A DNA stretch of 64,000 bases from an uncultured Acetobacteraceae bacterium (GTDB taxonomy: Bacteria; Pseudomonadota; Alphaproteobacteria; Acetobacterales; Acetobacteraceae): contig CAIVPZ010000041.1 in assembly GCA_903907955.1 (NCBI GenBank), positions 248,001 to 312,000 of the forward strand. Reading direction: 5' to 3'. Under the pieces are notes generated by a model that saw only the letters and a list, made by a program, of their open reading frames with translations, searched no databases and had not been told where the DNA came from. Positions 1 through 8,509 of this stretch are shown piece by piece (position 1 is the first letter of the stretch; the number at the start of each line of letters is the position of its first letter). The position numbers and the translations under genes were made by a program.

Positions 1-2
1 AC

Positions 3-107
3 CGCATGCAGACCCGCGCCGAGCTGTACGCCACCATCGGCTACCACGACTATGAGGCGCTGGATGCCTCGATCGTGACCACGGTGATCCCGCAGGGCGA
101 CGGCTGA
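3..107 (+). CDS. C-terminal end of an unidentified protein (5' truncated by window edge)
   Basis: Only the last 34 codons are present, read in the frame that starts at base 3 and ends with TGA at 105-107. The visible tail contains RAELYATIGYHDYEAL and ends VIPQGDG. Nothing in it identifies the family. It is kept because the frame is open to the left edge, its GC-rich third positions match neighbouring genes, and the stop lies just before the convergent gene at 115. No function is assigned. Confidence 0.5.
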   Translation, partial: RMQTRAELYATIGYHDYEALDASIVTTVIPQGDG

Positions 108-114
108 ACCGCAG

Positions 115-582
115 TCAGCCCGGCGGCCCGCCATGATGGCCGCCGAACGGCCAGATCCGCTGGATGATGGCGAACAGGAACGCCGTGGTAAGGCCGAACA
201 GCATCATGCCGTTGAGCGCCTCCAGCGCGCCCAGGAGTTGCCATTCGGGCGGCAGGAACAGCCCGACATGACCGTAGCTCGTCATCGCGCCGAGCGAATA
301 CAGCATCGCGGCCCGCCCTCCGGACAGAGCACCGATATGCATATACGTCGCCGCCCAGGTGGCGGCCTCGAAGGCGTGCAGAGCGGTCGCCAGCAGCGCG
401 GCGATGGCCAGCCGGACCAGGAACTTCAGCATGGGACGCCAGCCCGTGGTGCCGCCGCCCGGCAGCCGGTTCGCCCGTTCGGTGATCAGCCCCATGCCGC
501 AAACATGCACGACCACGGTGAACACGATGAGCGGGAGGCCCCAGCCCCAGTTCACCTCCCAGGGAGCGTCTTGCGGGTTCAT
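115..582 (-). CDS. Small ion-channel-like membrane protein with a degenerate selectivity filter
   Basis: This 155-residue protein has about four hydrophobic segments: near residues 12-30, 48-68, 75-95 and 118-140. The segment ATYMHIGALSGGRAAMLYSL, followed by GAMTSYGH, matches the pore-helix and filter layout of two-TM potassium channels, where the filter normally reads T-x-G-Y-G-D. The C-terminal stretch with EALNGMMLFG resembles small proteobacterial ion-channel family proteins. The GYGD core is altered to SYGH, so ion selectivity, or even transport, is uncertain. The start at 582 (ATG) is chosen because a GAGGA ribosome-binding site lies about 9 bases upstream and the N-terminus then precedes the first membrane helix. 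It converges with the gene ending at 107. The channel-family call is inference from pattern; membrane localisation is clear. Confidence 0.65.
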   Translation of the reverse strand: MNPQDAPWEVNWGWGLPLIVFTVVVHVCGMGLITERANRLPGGGTTGWRPMLKFLVRLAIAALLATALHAFEAATWAATYMHIGALSGGRAAMLYSLGAMTSYGHVGLFLPPEWQLLGALEALNGMMLFGLTTAFLFAIIQRIWPFGGHHGGPPG

Positions 583-729
583 GACCGGGGTTTCCTCGCA
601 TGAAGGCGGCTGACGGGGGCGGATCATGCCTGCAAGCCGGTGGGCGGAAAAGCGCCGCGCTTTCCGCCTTCCCCATCCCCGCGTCAGGCCGTAACTCTCC
701 GCGATGGCGCTGGAAGAGAGACCGCCCGC

Positions 730-1206
730 ATGAACCGTCGCTCGCTGTTTGCCTCGCTGCTTGCCGTCCCGCTGCTGGCCGCCGCCGGGCCGTCGCCCAC
801 CGGCCCGCAGCCGGAATTGCCGAAGGAGGAGCTGGTCATCGTCACCCATGACGGTGTCCGCCACTTCTTCCATGTCGAGATGGCGCTGAGCATGGACCAG
901 CAGGTCACCGGCCTGATGTTCCGCCCCGACGTGCCGGCCGATGGCGGCATGCTGTTCGACTGGGGCGTCCCCCGCACCAGCCAGATGTGGATGCGCAACA
1001 CGATCTCCAGCCTGGACATGCTGTTCATCAACCCCGACGGCACGATTCGCAGCATCGCCGAGCACACGGTGCCGCAGAGCCTGGCGGTCATCGACAGCCG
1101 CGGCCCGGTGCGGGCGACGCTGGAACTGGCCGCCGGCACCGCGGAGCGGCTGGACATCCGGGTCGGCGACAAGGTGCAGCAGCGGATTTTCGCCGACGCG
1201 CCGTGA
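730..1206 (+). CDS. DUF192 family exported protein
   Basis: The protein has 158 residues. It begins with a signal peptide (MNRRSLFASLLAVPLLAAAG). The DUF192 core follows, with VEMALSMDQQVTGLMFRPD, then GGMLFDWG, then MWMRNTISSLDMLFI, and an ending like LELAAGTAERLDIRVGDKV. These are the hallmark blocks of DUF192: the M-x-x-R-x-x-L-x-x-x-x-G-M-L-F pattern and MxNTxxxLDxxF. The family is widespread in alphaproteobacteria and has no firmly established biochemical role. The start at 730 is preferred over an earlier in-frame ATG at 640 because it puts the signal peptide at the N-terminus and has a purine-rich GGAAGAGAG upstream. It stands alone between the channel-like gene and tRNA-Pro. Confidence 0.85.
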   Translation: MNRRSLFASLLAVPLLAAAGPSPTGPQPELPKEELVIVTHDGVRHFFHVEMALSMDQQVTGLMFRPDVPADGGMLFDWGVPRTSQMWMRNTISSLDMLFINPDGTIRSIAEHTVPQSLAVIDSRGPVRATLELAAGTAERLDIRVGDKVQQRIFADAP

Positions 1207-1222
1207 TGCCGGCGCAGCGGCC

Positions 1223-1251
1223 TTGCCTAACGCCGTCCGTTTCCATAGCTT
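1223..1251 (+). promoter_or_regulatory. Candidate sigma70 promoter of tRNA-Pro
   Basis: A -35 box TTGCCT (1223-1228) and a -10 box TAGCTT (1246-1251) are separated by exactly 17 bases. The predicted start point lies near 1258, a few bases before the tRNA at 1264. Box match and spacing were seen directly; activity is inferred. Confidence 0.5.
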
Positions 1252-1263
1252 GCGACCCGGTCG

Positions 1264-1340
1264 CGGGGCGTAGCTCAGCCTGGTAGAGCACAGCGTTTGG
1301 GACGCTGGGGCCGGAGGTTCGAATCCTCTCGCCCCGACCA
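1264..1340 (+). tRNA. tRNA-Pro (anticodon UGG)
   Basis: The 77-base cloverleaf is complete. The acceptor stem CGGGGCG pairs with CGCCCCG (1330-1336), and the discriminator A is followed by an encoded CCA end at 1338-1340. The D-arm has AGCTCAGCCTGGTAGAGC. The anticodon stem CAGCG/CGCTG encloses loop TTTGGGA with anticodon TGG, and the T-arm has GGTTCGAATCC. UGG reads CCA and, by wobble, other proline codons. A candidate promoter lies immediately upstream. The gene is single, with no neighbouring tRNAs or integrase. Confidence 0.97.
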
Positions 1341-1391
1341 GCCTCCCCCCCGGCTTGCACCCACGCCCGCGCCCGTTCAGGCTGGCAGGCC

Positions 1392-2384
1392 ATGCCGCAT
1401 CCCGACATCCCGGTCCTGCACCTCGACGGCCTGCGCACCGAATTCCGCATCGACGGCACCTGGCGCGCCGCGGTGGACGGCATCTCGTTTGCCCTGCGCC
1501 GCGGCGAGACGCTGGCGCTGGTGGGCGAATCGGGCTGCGGCAAGTCGGCGACGGCGCTGTCCATCATGGGGCTGCTGCCGCGGCCGGCCGGGCGGATCGC
1601 CGCCGGGCGGATCGTGCTGGCCGGGCGCGACATCGCCGGTCTGCCCGACCGGGCGCTGGAGCAGCTCCGCGGCGACCGCATGGCGATGATTTTCCAGGAG
1701 CCGATGACCAGCCTGAACCCGGTGATGACCATCGGCGCGCAGGTGGCCGAGGCGCTGCGCCTGCATCGCGGCGCCTCCCGCCAGGCCGCGAACCGGCAGG
1801 CGCTGGCGGCGCTGGAGGAGGTCAGGATTCCCGCCGCCGCGCAGCGCTTCCACGATTACCCGCACCAGTTCTCCGGCGGCATGCGCCAGCGGGTGATGAT
1901 CGCCATCGCGCTGGCCTGCGAGCCGGCGCTGCTGCTGGCCGACGAGCCGACCACGGCGCTGGACGTCACCATCCAGGCGCAGGTGCTGGGTCTGCTGGCC
2001 GATCTGAAGGCGCGGCACGGCATGGCGATGCTGTTCATCACCCATAATCTCGGCGTGGTGGCGCAGATCGCCGACCGGGTGGCGGTGATGTATGCCGGCC
2101 AGATCGTCGAGCAGGGGTCGGTGCACGCCATCTTCGCCCGGCCCCGCCACCCCTATACCGCGGCGCTGTTCGCGGCGATCCCGCGGCTGGACCGCGACGG
2201 CCAGGCGCTTGCCGCGATTCCCGGCCGGGTGCCGTCGCTGGACGCCATGCCGGCGGGCTGCCGCTTCGCCCCGCGCTGCACCCTGGCCTGCGCCGGCTGC
2301 GCGCAGCCGCAGGCGCTGGCGCCGGCCGGGCCGGACCACGCGGCGCGCTGCCATCTGGCCGCCGGAGGGTTCGCGCTTGCCTGA
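1392..2384 (+). CDS. Peptide/nickel ABC transporter ATP-binding protein (DppD/OppD type)
   Basis: The product is a 330-residue cytoplasmic ATPase that would power import of dipeptides or oligopeptides. Visible motifs are the Walker A GESGCGKS near residue 50, the Q-loop [10 protein letters not shown], the ABC signature FSGGMRQRV, the Walker [13 protein letters not shown] and the H-loop ITHN. The C-terminal extension contains [14 protein letters not shown], the cysteine-bearing oligo/dipeptide C-terminal domain (4Fe-4S-like in some members). Length matches the family. It opens a five-gene operon with a binding protein, two permeases and a second ATPase, all on the plus strand. The substrate cannot be told from sequence: such systems also take nickel, glutathione or opines. 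Confidence 0.92.
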   Translation: MPHPDIPVLHLDGLRTEFRIDGTWRAAVDGISFALRRGETLALVGESGCGKSATALSIMGLLPRPAGRIAAGRIVLAGRDIAGLPDRALEQLRGDRMAMIFQEPMTSLNPVMTIGAQVAEALRLHRGASRQAANRQALAALEEVRIPAAAQRFHDYPHQFSGGMRQRVMIAIALACEPALLLADEPTTALDVTIQAQVLGLLADLKARHGMAMLFITHNLGVVAQIADRVAVMYAGQIVEQGSVHAIFARPRHPYTAALFAAIPRLDRDGQALAAIPGRVPSLDAMPAGCRFAPRCTLACAGCAQPQALAPAGPDHAARCHLAAGGFALA

Positions 2385-2483
2385 TCGCGTTACTTTTCCG
2401 CACGAACGGGCGGGCGGCCCGGCTGTTCCGTTACGCTCCGTTCGCGGCTACAACCTGCTGAACGCCTTGGACAGGGATCACCC

Positions 2484-4025
2484 ATGACGCTCCGCGCCGC
2501 TCTGCTGGCCGCCGCGCTCGTGCTGCCGCTGCCCGCTGTCGCCGCGCCCAGGACCACGCTGGTCGTCGGCATGGCCGCGCAGGACGTTGGCCGGCTGGAC
2601 CCGCATTTCGCCGTTTCCACCCCGGACCGCGCCGTGGTGGCGTGGATGTTCAACGCCCTGGTGCGCTTCAAGCCGGGCAGCATGTCGCCCGGCGATATCG
2701 AACCCGACCTGGCCGAAAGCTGGGAAAGCTCCCGCGACAGGAAGGTCTGGACGTTCCATCTCCGCCACGGGGTCCGGTTCCATGGCGATTATGGCGAGCT
2801 GACCGCCGACGACGTGGTGTTCAGCCTGAGGAAATCCGCCGACCATAACCGCTCCGCCGTCTCGGGCGATTTTGCCGCCTTCGACCAGATCGAGGCGATC
2901 GACCCGTACACCGTGCGCATCACGCTGAAGCAGACCGTGCCCAGCCTGCTCGGCATCCTGACCAATTACGGCGGCGGCTTCATCGTTTCGCGCAAGGCGG
3001 TGGAGAAGCTCGGCGATGCGTTCGCCCGCGCGCCGATCGGCACCGGGCCGTTCGCCTACGCTTCGCTCACCCCCAACCAGTCGCTGGAACTGGACGCGCA
3101 CACCGCGTATTTCCGCGGCGCGCCGAAGCTTGCGCATATCAGCTACCGCTTCCTGCCGTCCAACGCCTCGCGTGACCTGGCCTTCGAGAACGGCGAGCTC
3201 GACCTCGCTTTCGGCATGCAGGACCAGACCTGGGTTACCCGCACCCGCAGGAATCCCAACGCCATCGTCGATGTGTTCGAGCCGGGCGAGGCAGCGCTGC
3301 TGCACCTGAACATCACCCAGAAGCCGCTCGACGACATTCGCGTGCGCCGGGCGATCGCCTATGCGGTGAACCGGCCGGAGCTGCTGCGCTGGCAGGGCGC
3401 CGACGTGTCGCGCCAGCCGGGCAGCGTGATCCCGATCGGCAATCTCGGCTACACCGCCGATAACGGGCTGCCGCAGCACAACCTGGACAAGGCGCGGGCG
3501 CTGCTGGCCGAGGCCGGCTACGCCAACGGGCTGACCATCAAGGTGATCCACACCCAGTTGCCCAGCATGCTGGCGCAGATGCAGGTGGTGCAGGCCGAAC
3601 TGAAGCGCGCCGGCATCACGCTGGACCTGCAGGTGGTCGAGCACGCCACCTACCACCAGATGATCCGCCAGGACCTCTCGCCCATCGTGTTCTACAACGC
3701 GGCGCGCTTTCCGGTGGCCGACATCTACCTGACCCAGTTCTACCACTCGCGCAGCACGGTAAAGACGCCGACGGCGGTGACCAATTTCAGCCATTGCAAC
3801 GCCGCCGACGCCGAGATCGACGCCGCCCGCACCGAGCCGGACGAGCAGAAGCAACTCGCATTGTGGCAGGTGGCGCAAGGCAAGATCATTGCCAGGCTGT
3901 GCGCGGTGCCGCTGATCGAGACGCTGCAGGCCTGGGTGCGGCGTGCCGATCTTGATTACGGCTTCCCACTGAAAGGCTCGCTGTCACTCGGGCCGGTGAT
4001 CACGGAAGCCACCCACTTCAAGTGA
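2484..4025 (+). CDS. ABC transporter substrate-binding protein, family 5
   Basis: This is a 513-residue periplasmic binding protein. It has an N-terminal signal peptide ending near AVAAPRTT, and the family 5 entry motif LVVGMAAQDVGRLDPHFAV. The typical FNALVRF...LAESWESS...TFHLRHGVRFHGD blocks follow at residues 50-110, then a large second lobe. This family binds peptides, nickel-histidine complexes, opines or other small ligands. The start at 2484 follows an AGGGATCACCC ribosome-binding site. The gene ends 4 bases inside the following permease gene (GTGA overlap), so translation of the permease is likely coupled. Confidence 0.92.
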   Translation: MTLRAALLAAALVLPLPAVAAPRTTLVVGMAAQDVGRLDPHFAVSTPDRAVVAWMFNALVRFKPGSMSPGDIEPDLAESWESSRDRKVWTFHLRHGVRFHGDYGELTADDVVFSLRKSADHNRSAVSGDFAAFDQIEAIDPYTVRITLKQTVPSLLGILTNYGGGFIVSRKAVEKLGDAFARAPIGTGPFAYASLTPNQSLELDAHTAYFRGAPKLAHISYRFLPSNASRDLAFENGELDLAFGMQDQTWVTRTRRNPNAIVDVFEPGEAALLHLNITQKPLDDIRVRRAIAYAVNRPELLRWQGADVSRQPGSVIPIGNLGYTADNGLPQHNLDKARALLAEAGYANGLTIKVIHTQLPSMLAQMQVVQAELKRAGITLDLQVVEHATYHQMIRQDLSPIVFYNAARFPVADIYLTQFYHSRSTVKTPTAVTNFSHCNAADAEIDAARTEPDEQKQLALWQVAQGKIIARLCAVPLIETLQAWVRRADLDYGFPLKGSLSLGPVITEATHFK

Positions 4026-4963
4026 TCGCCACGGTCGTCCGGCGGCTGTTGGCGGCGATCCCGACGCTGCTGGCGGTGCTGACGCTGGTGTTCGTGATTG
4101 TGCGCATCGTTCCGGGCGATCCGGCGGCGGCCATCCTGGGCGACCGCGCCACCCCGGCGGCGGTGGCGGCGCTGCAGGCGAAGCTCGGCCTGGACCAGCC
4201 GGTCTGGGCGCAGTACGTCAGCTTCCTGCGGCAATACCTGTCCGGTGATTTCGGCGTCTCGATGGTGACCAACCGGCCGATCCTGGCCGATGTGGCCGCG
4301 GTGCTGCCGCACACCATCGACCTGACGCTGGCGGCGATGCTGATCGGCACGCTGATCGGCATTCCCGCCGGCGTGTCGGCGGCCCTGCACCGCAACGGCG
4401 TCATCGACGTGGCGGCGCGGCTGCTGTCGCTGATCGGCCTGTCGTTTCCGGTGTTCGTCTCGGGCATTTTCCTGCTGCTGGCGTTCGCGCTGCACTGGCG
4501 GATTTTTCCGGTGATCGGCAATGCCAACCTCGCCGATCCGCTGGACCGGCTGACCAAACTCGTGCTGCCGGCGGCCACGCTCGGCCTCGTCATGGCGGCC
4601 TACATCACCCGCGTCACCCGCAGCGCCATGCTGCAGGTGCTGTCGGAGGATTACATCCGCACCGCCCGCGCCAAGGGCGTGCCCTGGCGGGGCGTGGTGT
4701 GGCGGCATGGTTTGCGCAATGCGGGGCTGCCGGTGGTGACGGTGGTCGGGCTGTATGTCGGCATCCTGATCGGCAATTCGGTGCTGACCGAGATCGTCTT
4801 CAACCGCCCGGGCCTGGGCAGGATCATCGTCGGCGCCCTGAACCAGCGCGACTACACGACGCTGCAGGGGCTGATGGTGATCTACTGCTTTCTCATTGTC
4901 GTGGTGAACCTGCTGACCGATCTGGCCTATGGCGTGATCGACCCGCGGGTGAAGCAGGCGTGA
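4022..4963 (+). CDS. ABC transporter permease (DppB type)
   Basis: The 313-residue inner-membrane protein has about six transmembrane helices. The N-terminal block LLAAIPTLLAVLTLVFVIVR, followed by PGDPA, is the DppB/GsiC signature. The EAA loop, with YIRTARAKGVPWRGVVWRHG (near residues 210-230), contacts the ATPases. The start codon is GTG at 4022, overlapping the stop of the binding-protein gene. Its partner permease begins at 4963, sharing one base of the stop/start. Together with the flanking genes it builds a complete importer. Confidence 0.92.
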   Translation: MIATVVRRLLAAIPTLLAVLTLVFVIVRIVPGDPAAAILGDRATPAAVAALQAKLGLDQPVWAQYVSFLRQYLSGDFGVSMVTNRPILADVAAVLPHTIDLTLAAMLIGTLIGIPAGVSAALHRNGVIDVAARLLSLIGLSFPVFVSGIFLLLAFALHWRIFPVIGNANLADPLDRLTKLVLPAATLGLVMAAYITRVTRSAMLQVLSEDYIRTARAKGVPWRGVVWRHGLRNAGLPVVTVVGLYVGILIGNSVLTEIVFNRPGLGRIIVGALNQRDYTTLQGLMVIYCFLIVVVNLLTDLAYGVIDPRVKQA

Positions 4964-5793
4964 TGCGTTTCATCCGGGCGATGCTGCGCAACCCGACCAC
5001 CTCCGTGGGCGTCGTTCTGTGCATCGTCGTGGTGCTGGGCGCGCTGCTTGCGCCATGGCTCTCGCCGCACGACCCGGCCGAGCAGAGCATCCTCGACCGG
5101 TTGCAGCCGCCGGGCGGAGAGTTCCTGCTCGGCACCGACACCTTCGGGCGCGACGTGCTGGCGCGCATCCTGTGGGGCGCGCGCATTTCGCTGGTGATCG
5201 CCGTCACCTCGATCTCGGCCGCCATCCTGATCGGCGGCAGCATCGGCATGGTCAGCGGCTATGCCGGCGGACGCTTCGACCTGTTGGTCATGCAGGTCAT
5301 GGATGTGATGCTGTCGTTTCCCAGCCTTATCCTCGGCCTGATCGTGGTGGCGCTGCTCGGGCCGGCGTTGCTCAACCTGGTGATCGCCATCGCGCTCACC
5401 GCCATCGCGCCGTTCGCGCGCATCGCCCGCGCCCCGGTGCTGTCGCTGAAGCAGCGCGCTTTCGTCGAAGCGGGCAGGGCGCTCGGCTTTTCGCATGCGC
5501 GGGTGCTGTTCGTGCACATCCTGCCGAATATCCTCAGCGAGGTGCTGGTGATGGGCAGCCTGTGGATGGCGACCGCGGTGCGCACCGAGGCGTCGCTGTC
5601 CTTCATCGGCCTCGGCGTGAAGCCGCCGACGCCGACCTGGGGCGGCATGATGCGCGACGGGTTCGAGAACATTCTCGATGCGCCCTGGCTGTCGATCTGG
5701 CCCGGCCTGGCGATTCTCGTCCTTGTGCTCGGGCTGAACATGGTGGGCGACGGCCTGCGCGACGCCACCGATCCGAAGCTTGCGGGCACATGA
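4963..5793 (+). CDS. ABC transporter permease (DppC type)
   Basis: The 276-residue inner-membrane protein begins MRFIRAMLRNPTTSVGV. It carries the DppC N-terminal pattern (LLAPWLSPHDPAEQ...LLGTDTFGRDVLARILWGAR) and an EAA loop AFVEAGRALGFSHARVLFVH. The ATG at 4963 overlaps the upstream TGA as TGATG, which decides this start over an in-frame candidate further upstream. About five to six transmembrane helices are evident. It pairs with the DppB-type permease to form the translocation channel. The gene ends in ATGA overlap with the next ATPase. Confidence 0.92.
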   Translation: MRFIRAMLRNPTTSVGVVLCIVVVLGALLAPWLSPHDPAEQSILDRLQPPGGEFLLGTDTFGRDVLARILWGARISLVIAVTSISAAILIGGSIGMVSGYAGGRFDLLVMQVMDVMLSFPSLILGLIVVALLGPALLNLVIAIALTAIAPFARIARAPVLSLKQRAFVEAGRALGFSHARVLFVHILPNILSEVLVMGSLWMATAVRTEASLSFIGLGVKPPTPTWGGMMRDGFENILDAPWLSIWPGLAILVLVLGLNMVGDGLRDATDPKLAGT

Positions 5794-6776
5794 CCCCGAT
5801 CCTCGAAGTTGCCGGCCTGAAGAAGCATTTTTCCACCACGCGCGGGTTTCCCTGGCCGGTGAAGACGGTGGTGCGCGCGGTGGACGGGGTGGATTTCCGG
5901 GTCCATCGCGGTGAGGCGTTCGGTCTGGTCGGCGAATCCGGCTGCGGCAAGTCCACCGCCGCGCGCGCGCTGCTGCGGCTGATCGAGCCGGACGCCGGCA
6001 GCATTCGTTTCGATGGCACCGATCTGCGCGCGGCCTCCGCCGGGGCGCTGCGGACGTTGCGCCAGCGCATGCAGATCGTGTTCCAGGACCCGTACTCCGC
6101 GCTCAATCCGCGCCGCGCCATCGGCCGCACCCTGGCCGAGCCGCTGATCGTGCACGGCCGCGCGCGTGGCGCCGCGGCGCGTGAAGCGGCGGCGGCGCTG
6201 CTGGCGGAAGTGGGTCTGCCGGCGGCGGCGATGGCGCGCTTCCCGCATGAATTCTCCGGCGGCCAGCGCCAGCGCATCGGCATCGCCCGCGCGCTGGCGC
6301 TGCGCCCCGACCTGATCGTGGCGGACGAGCCGGTCTCGGCGCTCGATGTGTCGGTGCAGGCGCAGATATTGCTGCTGCTCCGGCAGTTGCAGGCAAGCCG
6401 CAATCTGGCCTTCGTGCTGGTCAGCCACGATCTGGGCGTGGTCCGCTGGTTCTGCGCCCGCGTGGCGGTGATGTATCTTGGCCGCATCGTCGAACAGGGG
6501 CCGGCCGCGCAGGTGTTCGCCGCTCCGCGCCATCCCTACACGCGCATGCTGCGCGATGCCTCGCCGGTGCCCGACCCCGCCTGTCGCGCCGTGCTGCCGC
6601 GGGTGGTGGGCGAGATTCCCTCGGCCGCCGCGCCGCCGGCCGGCTGCCATTTCCATCCGCGCTGCCCGCGCGCGACCGACATCTGCCGCGCCACCTGGCC
6701 GGGCTGGACGGAGGCCGCCGGGCACGGCTGCGCCTGCCATCATCCGGATGGTGGAGGCTGGGGCGTGGCGCAGTAA
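5790..6776 (+). CDS. Peptide ABC transporter ATP-binding protein (DppF/OppF type)
   Basis: This 328-residue ATPase is the second of the operon. Motifs are Walker [10 protein letters not shown] (near residues 49-57), Q-loop FQDPYSALNPR, signature FSGGQRQRIGIARAL, Walker B LIVADEPVSALD and H-loop SHD. The C-terminal oligopeptide domain contains CHFHPRCPRATDIC. The N-terminal stretch with HFSTTRGF and a short insertion before VVRAVDGV is typical of DppF rather than DppD. It starts by ATGA overlap (5790-5793) with the permease gene and ends the operon. A dispersed palindromic element and the convergent molybdenum-hydroxylase genes follow. Confidence 0.92.
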   Translation: MTPILEVAGLKKHFSTTRGFPWPVKTVVRAVDGVDFRVHRGEAFGLVGESGCGKSTAARALLRLIEPDAGSIRFDGTDLRAASAGALRTLRQRMQIVFQDPYSALNPRRAIGRTLAEPLIVHGRARGAAAREAAAALLAEVGLPAAAMARFPHEFSGGQRQRIGIARALALRPDLIVADEPVSALDVSVQAQILLLLRQLQASRNLAFVLVSHDLGVVRWFCARVAVMYLGRIVEQGPAAQVFAAPRHPYTRMLRDASPVPDPACRAVLPRVVGEIPSAAAPPAGCHFHPRCPRATDICRATWPGWTEAAGHGCACHHPDGGGWGVAQ

Positions 6777-6780
6777 GCGA

Positions 6781-6803
6781 GGCCAGGGCGCTGCGCTGGA
6801 CCC
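6781..6803. repeat. Dispersed gene-end palindrome, partial copy 1
   Basis: GGCCAGGGCGCTGCGCTGGACCC is the reverse complement of the GGGTCCAGGGCAGCGCCCTGGCC element seen at 26751, 45409 and 61790, with a few changes. It lies between the convergent ends of the ABC operon (6776) and the FAD subunit gene (6881), where it could act as a two-way terminator. Confidence 0.6.
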
Positions 6804-6880
6804 GCAATATAGCGGGTTGGCTGTCAGGCGGTTTGCAGGTCGGGATTGAACGGGGTCCGGGTTTCCCCGGCCGCCGCTCC

Positions 6881-7672
6881 CTACCCGGCGAGCGCCACCG
6901 CGCGCTTCGCCATCACCCCGATCAGATGGGCGCGATACGCCGCGCTGGCGTGGATGTCGCCGTTCAGCCCGGCCGTCGGCGTGGCCACGCCGTCCAGCGC
7001 CGCCGGCGACCATGATTTCTCCAGCGCCTGCTCGAACGCCGTGTGGCGGAACACGCCGTCCTGCCCGGCGCCGGTCACCGCCACCCGCACGCCCTGCGGC
7101 CCCCTGGCCACGAACACCCCCACCATGGCATGGCGCGAGGCCGGGTTGCGGAACTTCATGTAGGCGGCCCGTTGCGGAATCAGGAACGAAACCGCGGTGA
7201 TGATCTCGTCCGGCTCCAGCGCGGTGGTGAACATGCCCTGGAAAAATCCGTCCGCCGCGATCGTGCGCCGGCTGGTGCGGATGGTCGCATCGGTGGCCAG
7301 CGCCACCGCCGGATAGTCGGCGGCCGGATCGTTGTTGGCCAGGCTGCCGCCGAGCGTGCCGCGGTTGCGCACCTGCCGGTCGCCAATGCCCGCGGCCAGA
7401 CAGGCCAGCGCCGGAAACGCCTGCTGCACCCTGGCGCTCGCCGCCACGGCGGCATGCGTGGTGGCGGCTCCGATCGTCACCGCCTCCGTGCTCACCGCGA
7501 TGCCGGCCAGGCCCAGCCCGCCCAGATCGACCACCAGCGAGGGCCGGTTGAGCCGCTGCTTCAGAACCGGAATAAGCGTCTGGCCGCCGGCCAGCGCCTT
7601 GGCGTCCGCGCCCCCCAGGGCCCGCACAGCATCCGCCAGGCTGGCGGGCTTCGTGTAGGCGAAATCGTACAT
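6881..7672 (-). CDS. FAD-binding subunit of a molybdenum hydroxylase (CoxM/CutM type)
   Basis: The protein has 263 residues. It begins MYDFAYTKPASLADAV and carries the two FAD-binding signatures of the xanthine dehydrogenase/CO dehydrogenase medium subunit: AGGQTLIPVLKQRL near residues 32-45, and TLGGSLANNDPAADYP near residues 110-125. The C-terminal CO-dehydrogenase flavoprotein domain follows. It passes electrons from the 2Fe-2S subunit to an acceptor in heterotrimeric hydroxylases for CO, nicotinate, purines or aromatics. It lies just downstream of the 2Fe-2S subunit gene (7685) on the same strand. The large molybdopterin subunit that fixes the substrate is not next to it, so the substrate is unknown. 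Confidence 0.88.
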   Translation of the reverse strand: MYDFAYTKPASLADAVRALGGADAKALAGGQTLIPVLKQRLNRPSLVVDLGGLGLAGIAVSTEAVTIGAATTHAAVAASARVQQAFPALACLAAGIGDRQVRNRGTLGGSLANNDPAADYPAVALATDATIRTSRRTIAADGFFQGMFTTALEPDEIITAVSFLIPQRAAYMKFRNPASRHAMVGVFVARGPQGVRVAVTGAGQDGVFRHTAFEQALEKSWSPAALDGVATPTAGLNGDIHASAAYRAHLIGVMAKRAVALAG

Positions 7673-7684
7673 GGTGAGGCCCCC

Positions 7685-8182
7685 CTATTCGGCCGCGATC
7701 GCCGGTTGCCGGTCCTGCATCAGCGGCCAGGCCGCCGCGATCGCCTTCACGATGTTGTGGTAGCCCGTGCAGCGGCAGAGATTGCCTTCCAGACCGTGGC
7801 GTATCTGCGCCTCGGTCAGCCCTTCGGGGTGGCTCCGCACCAGATCGATGGCGCTCATCACCATGCCGGGGGTGCAGAAGCCGCATTGCAGGGCGTGAAA
7901 TTCGCGGAACATCGCCTGCATCGGATGCAGCGTGCCGTCGGCCGCCGCCAGACCCTCGATGGTGGTGACGCTGGCACCATCGGCCTGCACGGCGAGCATG
8001 GTGCAGGATTTCACCGACTGGCCATCCACATGCACCACGCAGGCGCCGCACTGGCTGGTATCGCAGCCGACATGGGTGCCGGTCAGGCCGAGGTTCCCGC
8101 GCAGCAATTCGACCAGCAGGGTGCGCGCCTCGACCTCGACCGTTGCGTGCTTGCCGTTCACCGTGAGGCTCACCTGCGGCAC
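7685..8182 (-). CDS. 2Fe-2S subunit of a molybdenum hydroxylase (CoxS/CutS type)
   Basis: This 165-residue protein holds the plant-type ferredoxin cluster motif [16 protein letters not shown] plus the C-terminal CGFCTPGM and [11 protein letters not shown] motifs of the second cluster. That is the full complement for the small subunit. A longer reading starts at 8263, but I choose the GTG at 8182. AGGGAGAG sits about 6 bases upstream there, and the protein then begins directly with the conserved VSLTVNGK strand at the usual family length. It is the first gene of a two-gene unit with the FAD subunit. No coxL-like gene is found on either side: upstream is an unrelated plus-strand gene at 8510. 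Confidence 0.88.
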   Translation of the reverse strand: MPQVSLTVNGKHATVEVEARTLLVELLRGNLGLTGTHVGCDTSQCGACVVHVDGQSVKSCTMLAVQADGASVTTIEGLAAADGTLHPMQAMFREFHALQCGFCTPGMVMSAIDLVRSHPEGLTEAQIRHGLEGNLCRCTGYHNIVKAIAAAWPLMQDRQPAIAAE

Positions 8183-8509
8183 TGTTCTCTCCCTTGGCGT
8201 GACGGTCCGCCCTGCTGCGCGCGCGGCGCGGGGCGGTTCGGACGGAAGTGTTGTCATCGGCACCCGGGCGGGTCAAGCGGCAGGCTGGCCAGCCGCATTG
8301 CGAATGCTGCAAACAAGTGGCTGGAAGCGGCGGTCATTCCTCGGTAGCCTGAATTCACCTTGGCCCGGTCGGCGAGGGCCGGCCGACAATGTGATTCCCC
8401 AAAACCGGGAACCGGAGCGCGCCGGCCGTTCGGTCGGTGCGAACGCACTCCGGCCCCGGCAGCGTGATGGATCGTCGCTACAACGTAAAGGGTTGCGGGA
8501 GCTACAGTT
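8183..8509. other. Intergenic region between coxS-like gene and secreted-protein gene
   Basis: These 327 bases separate two divergent genes and should hold both promoters. I see no convincing -35/-10 pair, repeat or RNA. The segment upstream of 8510 is somewhat less GC-rich. Nothing further can be supported. Confidence 0.4.
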
